NCBI RefSeq assembly: GCF_027111255.2
Contig: NZ_CP114285.2
Location: 620,001 to 684,000, forward strand
Reading direction: 5' to 3'
Source: Flavobacterium flavigenum
Lineage (GTDB): Bacteria; Bacteroidota; Bacteroidia; Flavobacteriales; Flavobacteriaceae
DNA: 64,000 nucleotides
The translations under genes and the position numbers were made by a program. Shown here piece by piece: positions 36,654-45,936 of this stretch (positions are counted from its first letter, which is position 1; every line of letters begins with the position of its first letter). The notes beneath the pieces were generated by a model. That model did no database searches. It saw nothing but the letters and a program-made list of their open reading frames with translations, and was not told the DNA's origin.

Positions 36654-37429
36654 AACAATTAGCAATCATACTATTGAGTACTATACTCATGCAATGTCAA
36701 ACCCCAAAAAAAGAACTCATGCCTGGAACCGAATTTTACATCAGCGAACATAGTATTACTTATAGAAATAATGAGTTACCTTTTGGTAAACCAATAGCCG
36801 AATGGATAAAGGTTTTTGGTAAATATGACAGAATATTTCAAACAACTATTTATATATGGGATGATTTGGGAATATATGTTTCTGAATCAGAAAAAAATAC
36901 TGACATTGACGAACTCCATATATTCTTTATGAATCTCGACAGTCCTTTGGGACAGATGGGAAAACTAGAAGAAGCAAAAGGAAGAGTATCCGTAGCATTT
37001 ATAAAAGAAAAAGATAAAAAAACAGGATGGTTTACTTCAGATGCGGATTACGCAGATATGGAAAAAAGTGAGACTGTAGGATCCGAAGCGCCAAAAAACT
37101 TCATTTATCCGTTTAAAATTTATTCAAAATCCTTAAATATAGAAGGTGCAGAAGTAAAAGCAGGGATGAAAGTATCTGATATTAATAAAAAAAGAGAAGA
37201 GGCAGATTTACCTGTCATCAAATATTATGATGCAGATCTTAATTCGAATCATGAAGACGGTTCAACGACTACTTTGTCAAATGGTTATTTCACTACTTTT
37301 AATGGTTTCCTGACTCCTGATGAACAAGCAAAAGCAGATTTTTATAACATCATGTACCGCCAGACCGAAGGTGAAATAGAATATATTCGTATTGTACATG
37401 ATAAAGGACAGGAATATTATAAATATTAA
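36650..37429 (+). CDS. Lipoprotein, probable immunity protein of the HET-C-like effector
   Basis: The 259-residue protein has a lipoprotein signal (IILLSTILMQC, Cys about 16), so it is probably held in the periplasm, where an incoming type VI toxin would arrive. The body is of a family I do not name; it has IAEWIKVFGKYDRI near 45-58 and a C-terminal NGYFTTFNGFLTPDEQAKADFY. The start overlaps the effector stop by 4 bp, and pieces of the same gene recur as debris at 38171-38399. Both facts suit an immunity gene that was once present in several copies. Direct proof is lacking. Confidence 0.6.
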   Translation: MKQLAIILLSTILMQCQTPKKELMPGTEFYISEHSITYRNNELPFGKPIAEWIKVFGKYDRIFQTTIYIWDDLGIYVSESEKNTDIDELHIFFMNLDSPLGQMGKLEEAKGRVSVAFIKEKDKKTGWFTSDADYADMEKSETVGSEAPKNFIYPFKIYSKSLNIEGAEVKAGMKVSDINKKREEADLPVIKYYDADLNSNHEDGSTTTLSNGYFTTFNGFLTPDEQAKADFYNIMYRQTEGEIEYIRIVHDKGQEYYKY

Positions 37430-37477
37430 TTTTAACTTCTTTTAGTAGGATTTTAGTACAATACCAATAAAAAATTC

Positions 37478-38137
37478 ATGAAAGAACAAGTAAAATACTT
37501 TGCAAAAATAACATCTGTAGCAGTTTTCAGTTTTATAAAAGTTAATTCATTAGGAGCAGTTAATACTTTAATTTGCTGTGTAATTGGATCTTTTTTATTG
37601 TCCGCAAATGTTGGTCATGCAGCACATACTAATTCCGGAGCACTACTACTATTAGTCTTTTTTACCAGTAAACCTGTTGGAACAACCTTGCTTGTCCTAA
37701 TTTTTTTCGCACCTTTTTTATATATGCTACTTGGAAACAAATACATTATAAGTAAAATTATACATCGCTTGATAAAAGATAAGTCAGAGAGCATAATTAC
37801 TCCATTATTAGATACAGTATTAACAAAATTCAAAAACAATCAACCTGATGGTTTAAAAAAAGGAGCCGATTTAGGATTAGCCAAAATTAAACTTTTAGAT
37901 CAGGTAAAATCAGAAACCGATAATAAATGGTTGAAAAAAGTATTGTCATTTGGATTAAAAAAAATAAAATTGGACGATGTCGATTTAAGTCAGGATAATA
38001 TTGACTTGAAAGATATTATAAAAACGAAAACAATAACTGCACTACATAATAGTACCGAACCTAGCAGAAAAGGTATTTTAGCAATTTTAATTTTACAATG
38101 GATTTTTCTATTAATGATTTGGATAATTAAACTTTGA
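37478..38137 (+). CDS. Membrane protein of unknown function in the effector island
   Basis: I do not recognise this 219-residue protein. It has three likely membrane segments: about residues 25-45 (AVNTLICCVIGSFLLSANVG), 60-80 (FFTSKPVGTTLLVLIFFAPFLYML) and the C-terminal 200-216 (ILAILILQWIFLLMIWII). The middle is a charged cytoplasmic or periplasmic stretch with a repeated KKxxKLxxVxL-like pattern (LAKIKLLDQV, LKKIKLDDV). It lies 48 bp after the lipoprotein on the same strand and before remnants of that gene, so it may be an accessory immunity protein or a passenger of the island. Confidence 0.6.
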   Translation: MKEQVKYFAKITSVAVFSFIKVNSLGAVNTLICCVIGSFLLSANVGHAAHTNSGALLLLVFFTSKPVGTTLLVLIFFAPFLYMLLGNKYIISKIIHRLIKDKSESIITPLLDTVLTKFKNNQPDGLKKGADLGLAKIKLLDQVKSETDNKWLKKVLSFGLKKIKLDDVDLSQDNIDLKDIIKTKTITALHNSTEPSRKGILAILILQWIFLLMIWIIKL

Positions 38138-38170
38138 TTTTTTTATAAAATCTAAGTAAAAGCAAATTTG

Positions 38171-38399
38171 CCCTTCTTCAAATATTATGATCCAGATCTT
38201 AATTCGAAAAATTAGACGGCTCAACTACTACTTTGTCAAATGGTTATTTCACTACTTTTAATGGTTTCCTGATTCCCGAAGAACAAGCCAAAGAAGATTT
38301 TTATAAATTATGTACCGGTCAGACTAAAAATGCAAATGACATTGTGAAAAACCGATTTATATCAGCGAACATAGTATTACTTATAAAACAGGAGTCGCC
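38171..38399 (+). pseudogene. Debris of duplicated immunity genes
   Basis: The stretch 38171-38325 matches 37211-37367 of the lipoprotein gene closely (shared runs include CAAATATTATGAT, and TTTGTCAAATGGTTATTTCA), but one base is lost near 38208, which shifts the frame and gives a stop. Directly after it, about 38347-38399 matches the beginning of the same gene (36725-36780, shared run ATCAGCGAACATAGTATTAC). So the tail of one copy is followed by the head of another, the layout expected from a decayed tandem array. No intact product is encoded. This accounts for the 335-bp gap up to the terminator. Confidence 0.8.
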
Positions 38400-38410
38400 A
38401 TACATTAAAA

Positions 38411-38446
38411 AAGGGTTTAGCTTTAATTAAAAAAAGCTAAACCCTT
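38411..38446. terminator. Bidirectional terminator between effector island and glycogen operon
   Basis: AAGGGTTTAGCTTT (38411-38424) pairs perfectly with 38433-38446 around an 8-base loop. Flanking A and T runs let it work in both directions, for the plus-strand island and for the GH31 gene that ends at 38473. Confidence 0.85.
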
Positions 38447-38472
38447 TAGTTTAAACTATTACCGCAGGAATA

Positions 38473-40872
38473 TTATTCCCCACTAATATGAAGTTCACTA
38501 AACTCTTTATCTACAATTAAAAAATGATTTGCTTCTAAAGTAAGTGGATCAAATTCAACTTTTTCATTGTCAATTTCTATTTCAGTAACCTTAAACGGCA
38601 GTCCAATTAAATTAATTTTGTATTTACTGTATGGTGTATCATATTTACCTTCCTTATGCAATTGAACAATAAGTTCTTTTTCTTTTCCAATAGTTCTGAA
38701 AGATAAAAAGCTGTAACGTCCTTTTTTATAATCATATCCGTCTTGTGCGTCCTCGTAAACTACTGATTTCTCTTTACCGTTTTTATAATATAAATCAAGA
38801 GTTAATTCATCAAATTCTAATTCCCCAACATATTGCTGAACCGGATATTTCGGAATAATAGACCCAGCCTTTACGAAAACCGGAATTTCATCAAACTTAG
38901 AGTCAACCCAAACTTCACGGCCTCCTGTTGCAAATTCATTTGTCCAATAGTTGTACCATTCCCCTCTTGGAATATACATACGTCTTCCTACTGCATTAGG
39001 CTCTAAAATCGGGCAGACTAAAATATGATTTCCGAAGATAAATTCGTCATTGCGGTAATGGGTCTGCGTATCATCCTGATCGTAGTATACCAAAGGTTTT
39101 AGCATAGGAATCCCTTCTTCGATATACTGCCAGAACATCGTGTATAAATAAGGTAATAACTGGTAACGAAGACTCACAAATTTTCGGGTAATATTTATCA
39201 CCTCTTCATCAAAAGCCCATGGTTCCTGATTTCCGTGATCTCCTGAAGAATGTGTTCTACAAAACGGATGAAAAACACCTAACTGAATCCAGCGCGCATA
39301 TAATTCGCCTGTTGGCTGTTCTGCAAATCCGCCAATATCAGAACCAGTAAAACCCATTCCGGAAATACTCATACGCTGTACCTGAATATTCGCAATCCAT
39401 AAATGTTCCCAGGTTGCTACGTTATCACCAGTCCATGAAGACGTGTAACGCTGAGCACCCGAATAAGCTGATCTTGTAATGACGAATGGACGCTTTGGAT
39501 ATACAAATCGTTTCACACCATGATAAGTAGCTCTCGCCATTTGAGTACCGTAAATATTATGTGCTTTTCTGTGACTGCAAGGGTTTCCGTCATAAACGTG
39601 ACGAACATCCATGGGGAAAGTTTTATTCGGAACTTCCATAACGGCAGGTTCGTTCATATCATTCCACACTCCTTTTACCCCAATGTCTGAAATTAATTCT
39701 TTGAATAATCCTGCCCACCATTCCCTTACTACAGGATTGGTATAATCCGGAAAATTACATTCACCCGGCCATACTTTTCCTTTCATGTAAGGCCCGTCGG
39801 CTCTTTTACAGAAGTAGTCTTTTTCAAGACCTTCCTGATAAACCCAGTAATTTTTATCTATTTTGATTCCCGGGTCAATGATTACTATCGTTTTAAAGCC
39901 ATCTTCGGCCAATTCAGCAACCATTTTCTTTGGATCGGGGAAATAATCCTTATTCCATGTAAAACATCGAAAACCGTCCATATAATCAATGTCCAGATAA
40001 ATGGCATCACAAGGGATTTTAAGTTCCCTGAATTTTGAAGTGATTTCTTTTACTTTGCTTTCCGGATAATAACTCCATTTACATTGGTGGTATCCTAAAA
40101 CCCAAAGCGGCGGCAATTCCGGTTTTCCGGTCAAATCGGTATAAGTGGTAACTACATCCTGCATTTGAGGTCCGTAAACAAAATAATAGTTCATCTCCCC
40201 TCCTTCACTCCAAAAACTGGTCACGTTTCTTCTTTCCTGACAAAAGTCAAAAAAAGTACGGAATGTATTATCAAAGAAAATCCCGTAAGATTGTTTATTG
40301 TGAAGACCTATGTAAAAAGGAACTACCTTATACAAAGGCTCCTGATCTTTATGATAGGCGTATTGGTCGGTAGCAAAATTTTCTACTCTTTTTCCTTTTA
40401 AATTCATTTGAGTAGCTTTATCGCCAAGGCCGTAAAAACATTCACCATCTTTTGATGATTTACTCATTTTTACAATATTTCCGCCATATTCATAGCTTTC
40501 TTCCCAATGAAAACCAAGTTCGTCTTCGAGAATCAAAAAGTCGTTTAAATCATAAATCGACAAACGAAGATCTGCCTTTTTAATTTTGCATTTTACTTTG
40601 CTGGTCCTGATTTCAAAATGATTCTCTTCTTCGGTAACATTCAGAAAATTATAACCGTGCAGCTGGCTTTTATCAATAGCATACGAAAAATCATTACTAA
40701 AATAGCCTTTTGTAGTAAAACGAAAACGAATTAAACTGTCCCTGAGAATAGTGACTTTTAAGATTACGTTATTATCTGTATTAAAAGAAATGGAATCGCC
40801 TTCATGTTCATACGAAACTACTTTTGACGGAAATAAATTACCCTTGTATTCTAGTGCGGTATTTGTAATCAT
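38473..40872 (-). CDS. GH31 alpha-glucosidase
   Basis: The 799-residue protein lacks a signal peptide, so it is probably cytoplasmic. It has the N-terminal beta-sandwich with YGLGDKATQMNLKGKR near residues 147-163, the catalytic barrel (YLDIDYMDGFRCFTW), the nucleophile Asp in GVWNDMNEPAV near 408-418, and the acid/base Asp in SSWTGDNVATWEHL near 482-495. This set marks GH31 enzymes that release glucose from alpha-glucans. As the last gene after glgA, glgC and glgB it probably works on maltodextrins or glycogen ends. A gap of 200 bp separates it from glgB, and I see no sure promoter there, so it may be expressed alone as well. Confidence 0.93.
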   Translation of the reverse strand: MITNTALEYKGNLFPSKVVSYEHEGDSISFNTDNNVILKVTILRDSLIRFRFTTKGYFSNDFSYAIDKSQLHGYNFLNVTEEENHFEIRTSKVKCKIKKADLRLSIYDLNDFLILEDELGFHWEESYEYGGNIVKMSKSSKDGECFYGLGDKATQMNLKGKRVENFATDQYAYHKDQEPLYKVVPFYIGLHNKQSYGIFFDNTFRTFFDFCQERRNVTSFWSEGGEMNYYFVYGPQMQDVVTTYTDLTGKPELPPLWVLGYHQCKWSYYPESKVKEITSKFRELKIPCDAIYLDIDYMDGFRCFTWNKDYFPDPKKMVAELAEDGFKTIVIIDPGIKIDKNYWVYQEGLEKDYFCKRADGPYMKGKVWPGECNFPDYTNPVVREWWAGLFKELISDIGVKGVWNDMNEPAVMEVPNKTFPMDVRHVYDGNPCSHRKAHNIYGTQMARATYHGVKRFVYPKRPFVITRSAYSGAQRYTSSWTGDNVATWEHLWIANIQVQRMSISGMGFTGSDIGGFAEQPTGELYARWIQLGVFHPFCRTHSSGDHGNQEPWAFDEEVINITRKFVSLRYQLLPYLYTMFWQYIEEGIPMLKPLVYYDQDDTQTHYRNDEFIFGNHILVCPILEPNAVGRRMYIPRGEWYNYWTNEFATGGREVWVDSKFDEIPVFVKAGSIIPKYPVQQYVGELEFDELTLDLYYKNGKEKSVVYEDAQDGYDYKKGRYSFLSFRTIGKEKELIVQLHKEGKYDTPYSKYKINLIGLPFKVTEIEIDNEKVEFDPLTLEANHFLIVDKEFSELHISGE

Positions 40873-41072
40873 ATGACTAATGGATTAAATTTAATGCTGC
40901 TGCCTTTAGTTTCAAACTTACAAAAAAACTTAGTAATACGCTATGAATAAAAGGTTTATTAACGAAAACGTTTTTTCTGACTGAGTGATAATTTAGGTAT
41001 TAAAAAAACATCAATTCAGTAATTTAGAACCTTAAAATTAAAAAAATCACAGCACGCTGACAGCTATACTTT

Positions 41073-42977
41073 TTATACAAAAGAATAAACCGTAACACTT
41101 AATGGAGGCAAAGTTAATTCCACTGAAAAATCTCTTCCATCATAAGGATAAGATTCTATTTTCAAAGTTCTCGGATTACTTACTCCACTTCCGCTATAAA
41201 CAGGAGAATCAGTATTGAAAATTTCTTTTAATTTTCCTTTCTGAGGAATTCCAATTCTATAATTCTCACGAACAACCTGAGTAAGATTACAAACAATAAT
41301 CAAATTTTCCTGAGGATTATTTCCTTTTCGGATATACGATATAACAGCATTTTGATGATCTGAATAGTTGATCCATTCAAAACCTTCCCCGCTAAATTGT
41401 TTTTCATATAAAGCAGGCTGTGATTTGTAAAACTGATTCAAATCGGTAATAATCTTTTTTATTCCTGAATGATAGTCATATTGTAATAAATGCCAGTCCA
41501 GACTATTCTCAAAATTCCATTCGGCAGTTTGTCCAAATTCAGATCCCATAAACAATAATTTGGTTCCGGGATGCGTAAACATATAGCCGTATAGCAGTCT
41601 TAAATTGGCAAATTTCTGCCATTCATCGCCTGGCATTTTATATACAATAGATTGCTTTCCGTAAACCACTTCGTCATGTGAAAAAGGCAGCATGAAATTT
41701 TCGGTAAAAGCATAGGTCATCGAAAAAGTCAGATCGTTTTGATGGTATTTCCTGTAAACCGTTTCTTTTTGAAAATATTTTAAAGTATCGTGCATCCATC
41801 CCATCATCCATTTCATTCCAAAACCTAAACCTCCGGTAAATGTTGGCCTTGAAACCATCGGAAAAGAAGTGCTTTCTTCTGCAATCGTTTGAACTCCTTC
41901 AAAATTAGCATAAATCACTTCATTAAATTCCTTCAGAAAACTGATGGTTTCTAAATTTTCATTTCCTCCGTAAATATTCGGTTCCCATTCACCATCTTTT
42001 CTGGAATAATCCAAATACAGCATCGAAGCTACAGCATCAACACGCAAACCATCAACATGATAATTTTGAAGCCAAAAAACAGCATTACTGATCAGAAAAG
42101 CCCTGACTTCATTACGTCCGTAATTAAAAACAAGGCTCTTCCAGTCGGGATGATACCCCTTTCTGCGATCCGGATGTTCATATAAATGGGAGCCATCAAA
42201 AAAACCTAAACCGTGAGCATCATCAGGAAAATGTGACGGAACCCAGTCGAGAATCACTCCAATACCCGCCTCATGCAGTTTATCAACCAAAACCATAAAA
42301 TCCTGAGGCTTGCCGAAACGGGAAGTTGGGGCAAAATAACCAACTAGCTGATAACCCCATGAAGGATCATATGGATACTCCATAACGGGCATAAATTCTA
42401 CGTGCGTAAAACCTGTTTCTTTAACATAAACAACCAAATCGTCAGCGAGTTCCAGATAGGTTAAGAACTTGTTGTCATTACCCCGTTTCCAGGATCCTAA
42501 ATGTACTTCGTAAACCGAATAAGGTTTATCTAAAGCATTATGTTCCTGACGTGACTGCATCCACTTTTCGTCTTTCCAGTTATAATCCAGATCCCAGACT
42601 ACAGAAGCTGTATGAGGCGGTTTTTCGCAGTATAAAGAGAAAGGATCTGCTTTTTCAGTTACAACTCCGTTAATATTAGACTGGATTTTATACTTATAAA
42701 TAGCTCCTTTATCTAAATTGGGAATAAAGCCTTCCCAAATACCGGAAGAATCCCAACGCACCTGAAGCATGTGTTCACCCTGAGTCCAGTAATTAAAATC
42801 ACCTACAACTGAAACAGATTGAGCAGTTGGCGCCCAAACAGCAAAATATACTCCTTTTACGCCACCTACTTCGATTAAGTGTGCACCGAGTTTTTCATAT
42901 AACTTAAAGTGTTTTCCGGCTTTGAATAAGTCGATATCAAAATCAGTAAATAGGGAATGCGTAATAACGTTGGACAT
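41073..42977 (-). CDS. glgB: 1,4-alpha-glucan branching enzyme, GH13
   Basis: The 634-residue protein has an N-terminal CBM48 domain (about 30-125, GVYFAVWAPTAQSVSVVGDFNYW), then the GH13 barrel. The nucleophile Asp lies in GLRVDAVASMLYLDY, the acid/base Glu in QTIAEESTSFP and the third acid in PFSHDEVVYGK. The C-terminal beta domain is complete. The enzyme adds alpha-1,6 branches to glycogen. Its length is at the short end for the family, as is usual without the extra N1 module. It follows glgC by 129 bp, a gap that holds a long inverted repeat (43043-43096). Confidence 0.96.
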   Translation of the reverse strand: MSNVITHSLFTDFDIDLFKAGKHFKLYEKLGAHLIEVGGVKGVYFAVWAPTAQSVSVVGDFNYWTQGEHMLQVRWDSSGIWEGFIPNLDKGAIYKYKIQSNINGVVTEKADPFSLYCEKPPHTASVVWDLDYNWKDEKWMQSRQEHNALDKPYSVYEVHLGSWKRGNDNKFLTYLELADDLVVYVKETGFTHVEFMPVMEYPYDPSWGYQLVGYFAPTSRFGKPQDFMVLVDKLHEAGIGVILDWVPSHFPDDAHGLGFFDGSHLYEHPDRRKGYHPDWKSLVFNYGRNEVRAFLISNAVFWLQNYHVDGLRVDAVASMLYLDYSRKDGEWEPNIYGGNENLETISFLKEFNEVIYANFEGVQTIAEESTSFPMVSRPTFTGGLGFGMKWMMGWMHDTLKYFQKETVYRKYHQNDLTFSMTYAFTENFMLPFSHDEVVYGKQSIVYKMPGDEWQKFANLRLLYGYMFTHPGTKLLFMGSEFGQTAEWNFENSLDWHLLQYDYHSGIKKIITDLNQFYKSQPALYEKQFSGEGFEWINYSDHQNAVISYIRKGNNPQENLIIVCNLTQVVRENYRIGIPQKGKLKEIFNTDSPVYSGSGVSNPRTLKIESYPYDGRDFSVELTLPPLSVTVYSFV

Positions 42978-43042
42978 ATTTTAATTAGTAATTAGTGACT
43001 AGTACTTAGTAATTAGTTGTTTTTTAGTTTTGATAATAGTTT

Positions 43043-43096
43043 TTAGTCTTTTGTGATTATTACAAAGTATACTCTTTACTAATCACAAAAGACTAA
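43043..43096. repeat. 17-bp perfect inverted repeat between glgC and glgB
   Basis: TTAGTCTTTTGTGATTA (43043-43059) and its exact complement (43080-43096) enclose a 20-base spacer. Next to it (about 42984-43018) are repeated TTAGTAATTAGT-like words. On the minus strand it could act as a processing hairpin or weak terminator between glgC and glgB; no T-run suits a classic terminator on that strand. Confidence 0.6.
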
Positions 43097-43106
43097 GGAC
43101 TAAAAA

Positions 43107-44387
43107 TTAATCTATCCTGAAATTATCCGGAAGAATGGCTCCTTTTTTAATAACAACAATTCCATCTTTAATTGTATACAATTCATTTGTAAAATTTTCC
43201 AGATGAGTACCTCCGTTGATGTGGACATTGTTACCAATACGTACATTTTTATCAACTAAAGCATTTTTAATAAAACAGTTCTCTCCTATTCCGATTTGGA
43301 TTTTATTGTTCAGGGAATCCTGATTCATCTCATCAATATCCTGATAAAAATCGTTACCCATAACATATGAGTGCTGGATTACTGTTCCGTCTCCAATTCT
43401 GGAACGAATTCCAATTACAGATTTTGATATTTCGTTTGCATTGATAATGCACCCCTCAGAAATTAAAGACTGATTTATATTCGAGTTTCTGTATTTTGAA
43501 GGAGGAAGTAATCTCGGACGTGTAAAAATTTTGCTGTAGTTGTCAAACAGGTTAAACTCAGGAATATCGTCTGTAAGACCAATATTTGCTTCGAAAAAAG
43601 AATCAATGTTTCCTATATCTGTCCAGTAGCCTTCATATTGGTAGCTAAGTATCTTATGCTTGCCTACTGCCTGCGGAATGATTTCTTTTCCAAAATCCTT
43701 GGTATCCGGATCCGCCATCAATTCCTCCAATAACTGACGGTTAAAAATATATATTCCCATAGAAGCCAGGTACTTTTTACCTTTTTCCTGCATTTGTTCG
43801 CTCACTTCAGATTCCCATTCCGGCAAAAGCGAAGCGTGTGGCTTTTCGATAAAAGCTTCAATACAACTTTCATTGTTTGCTTTAAGAATTCCAAAATCCG
43901 GTGCATCTTTTGCATTAACCGGCAAAGTAGCGATAGAAATAGGAGCACCAGATGCGATATGGGCATCCAGCATCTCGTTGAAATCCATCTGATATAACTG
44001 ATCACCGGATAAAATCAGAGCATATTCAAAATCATGTTTTACGAAATGTGACATACACTGACGAACAGCATCAGCAGTACCCTGAAACCAGGTTGGATTA
44101 TCAGGGGTTTGTTCAGCAGCCAAAATATCTACAAAAGATTCACTAAAAATACTGAAATTAAATGTGTTTTTAATATGCGCATTCAGAGAAGCCGAGTTGA
44201 ACTGTGTCAATACAAATATTTTAAAAATATCAGAATTGATACAATTTGATATTGGAATATCAACTAATCTGTATTTTCCACCAATAGGAACGGCAGGTTT
44301 AGACCTCGTTTCTGTTAACGGATACAAACGCGATCCCTGACCACCCCCTAAAATAATTGCAACTACTCCTTTTTTGTTAACTTTCAT
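43107..44387 (-). CDS. glgC: Glucose-1-phosphate adenylyltransferase
   Basis: The 426-residue protein makes ADP-glucose for glycogen. It opens VVAIILGGGQGSRLYPLTETRSKPAVPIGGKYRLVDIPISN, the nucleotide-binding signature (GGGQGSRL) with the conserved sugar-binding and effector Lys/Arg residues. YLASMGIYIFNRQLL and GYWTDIGNIDSFFEANIGL follow at the catalytic core end. The C-terminal third is the left-handed beta-helix that mediates allosteric control. It overlaps the end of glgA by 11 bp (44377-44387), so the two are translationally coupled. Confidence 0.96.
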   Translation of the reverse strand: MKVNKKGVVAIILGGGQGSRLYPLTETRSKPAVPIGGKYRLVDIPISNCINSDIFKIFVLTQFNSASLNAHIKNTFNFSIFSESFVDILAAEQTPDNPTWFQGTADAVRQCMSHFVKHDFEYALILSGDQLYQMDFNEMLDAHIASGAPISIATLPVNAKDAPDFGILKANNESCIEAFIEKPHASLLPEWESEVSEQMQEKGKKYLASMGIYIFNRQLLEELMADPDTKDFGKEIIPQAVGKHKILSYQYEGYWTDIGNIDSFFEANIGLTDDIPEFNLFDNYSKIFTRPRLLPPSKYRNSNINQSLISEGCIINANEISKSVIGIRSRIGDGTVIQHSYVMGNDFYQDIDEMNQDSLNNKIQIGIGENCFIKNALVDKNVRIGNNVHINGGTHLENFTNELYTIKDGIVVIKKGAILPDNFRID

Positions 44388-45804
44388 TTTTCTGAATTAT
44401 TTGGTTATATGTTTCGATGTATTCTTGGCAAACTCTTTCCCAGGAATGATCTGTAGCCATTCCTTTTTTTATTATTTTATCAAACCCGCTTTTATCATCA
44501 TACAGATTTACAGCACGATTAATGGAATAACAGACATCCTCAACCGACGCCTGATCGTGACAAATTCCGTTCCCATCATCACCAAAATCAATTACGGTAT
44601 CTTTCAAACCTCCTGTTCTTCTTACAATCGGAACCGTTCCGTAACGCAATGCATACATTTGGTTTAATCCGCAGGGTTCTACTCTTGAAGGCATTAATAT
44701 AAAATCAGAACCTGCATAAATTAAATGGGCCAGTTCTTCATTATAACCAATGAAAACATTGTAATTTCCTTTGTAATTGTCTCGTAACTGCAATAATTGC
44801 ATTTCAATATCAGGATTTCCAGATCCTAAAATCAGGATATTGATGTTTTTAAAATGTTCAGAAAGCGCTATTGCTGCAGCCTGAGGCAAAAGATCGCCGC
44901 CCTTTTCATCAAATAATCTTCCAATAAAACTAAACAAAGGTTTTGAGGGATCTAACTCAAATCGTTCACATAGCTTCTCCTTGTTTTTTTGTTTTCCTAA
45001 TTCAAAATTATCAATCGAATAATGGGATTCCAGCATTTTATCTGTGAAAGGATTCCAAACTTCAATATCTATTCCGTTTAAGATTCCTTTTGATTTGCTT
45101 CGTACTTTATTAAATAATGATTCCAGTCCGTTTGCTGAAACATTAATTTCATCCAGATAACTCGGAGAAACTGTTGTCACAGCATCAGCACATTTAACGG
45201 CTACTGCCAGTGAATTCAAGCAATTATCCCATTCCAGAAAACCTGCATGACGCACATCAAATTCAGGGATATAATGCATTTTATCGTGACCAAACCATCC
45301 CTGATACAATCCGTTATGAATAGTGATAACAGTTCGGACCTTACTTAAAACTTCATATTTATAACTGAACTGCAGCATAAACGGAATCAGTCCCGTATGG
45401 TGATCGTGGCAGTTGATGACGTCTGGAATTATATTCTCAGCCAGAATCCAGTCTAAAGTAGCAATCTGAAAAGATATAAAACGTTCGATATCGTCTTCAT
45501 ATCCATAAACATTCGGACGGTCAAATAAATCCTTAATTTCAATCAGATATAATTCATACCCAAGTTTATCAGTTGTTTCCTTTAGAACATTATAAGGAAA
45601 TATAAAATTGCCTAAAACAACATTGCCTGAATGTACGGTTTCAAAATCATTTTCGTGTTTAAACTTTGTATCATATGCAGGAACCACTACTCTTACCTGA
45701 TGCCCGGCATTTTGCTGATACTTCGGCAATGCCCCGACAACATCGGCTAATCCGCCAACTTTGGCCATTGGATAACATTCTGCACTAAGATGAAATATTT
45801 TCAT
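44377..45804 (-). CDS. glgA: Glycogen synthase, GT5
   Basis: The 475-residue protein begins MKIFHLSAECYPMAKVGGLADVVGALP, with the KVGGL motif that binds ADP-glucose. The rest follows the GT-B fold: HDHHTGLIPFML, TIHNGLYQGWFG, GILNGIDIEVWNP, SFIGRLFDEKGGDLL, and the C-terminal acid motif in PSRVEPCGLNQMYALRYGTVPIVRRTGGL. It extends alpha-1,4 chains and is the first gene of the glycogen operon. The 132-bp region to the divergent hydrolase gene holds its promoter, which I could not place with confidence. Confidence 0.96.
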   Translation of the reverse strand: MKIFHLSAECYPMAKVGGLADVVGALPKYQQNAGHQVRVVVPAYDTKFKHENDFETVHSGNVVLGNFIFPYNVLKETTDKLGYELYLIEIKDLFDRPNVYGYEDDIERFISFQIATLDWILAENIIPDVINCHDHHTGLIPFMLQFSYKYEVLSKVRTVITIHNGLYQGWFGHDKMHYIPEFDVRHAGFLEWDNCLNSLAVAVKCADAVTTVSPSYLDEINVSANGLESLFNKVRSKSKGILNGIDIEVWNPFTDKMLESHYSIDNFELGKQKNKEKLCERFELDPSKPLFSFIGRLFDEKGGDLLPQAAAIALSEHFKNINILILGSGNPDIEMQLLQLRDNYKGNYNVFIGYNEELAHLIYAGSDFILMPSRVEPCGLNQMYALRYGTVPIVRRTGGLKDTVIDFGDDGNGICHDQASVEDVCYSINRAVNLYDDKSGFDKIIKKGMATDHSWERVCQEYIETYNQIIQKNES

Positions 45805-45936
45805 TTAAGACGGCTGTTTTATAAAATTGGTACTAAATCAAATTAATACGTAAATTGCTATTATTGTGTAATTTTATGTTTTTTAAATTTAGGAAAAAAC
45901 TTAGTAGAATTTAGCTCCAAAATAAAAATTATCATT

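Noticed and set aside
38233..38430. 65-residue ORF at the end of the effector island
   Set aside because: It is a reading frame made by fused fragments of the immunity gene and a terminator, not a gene of its own.
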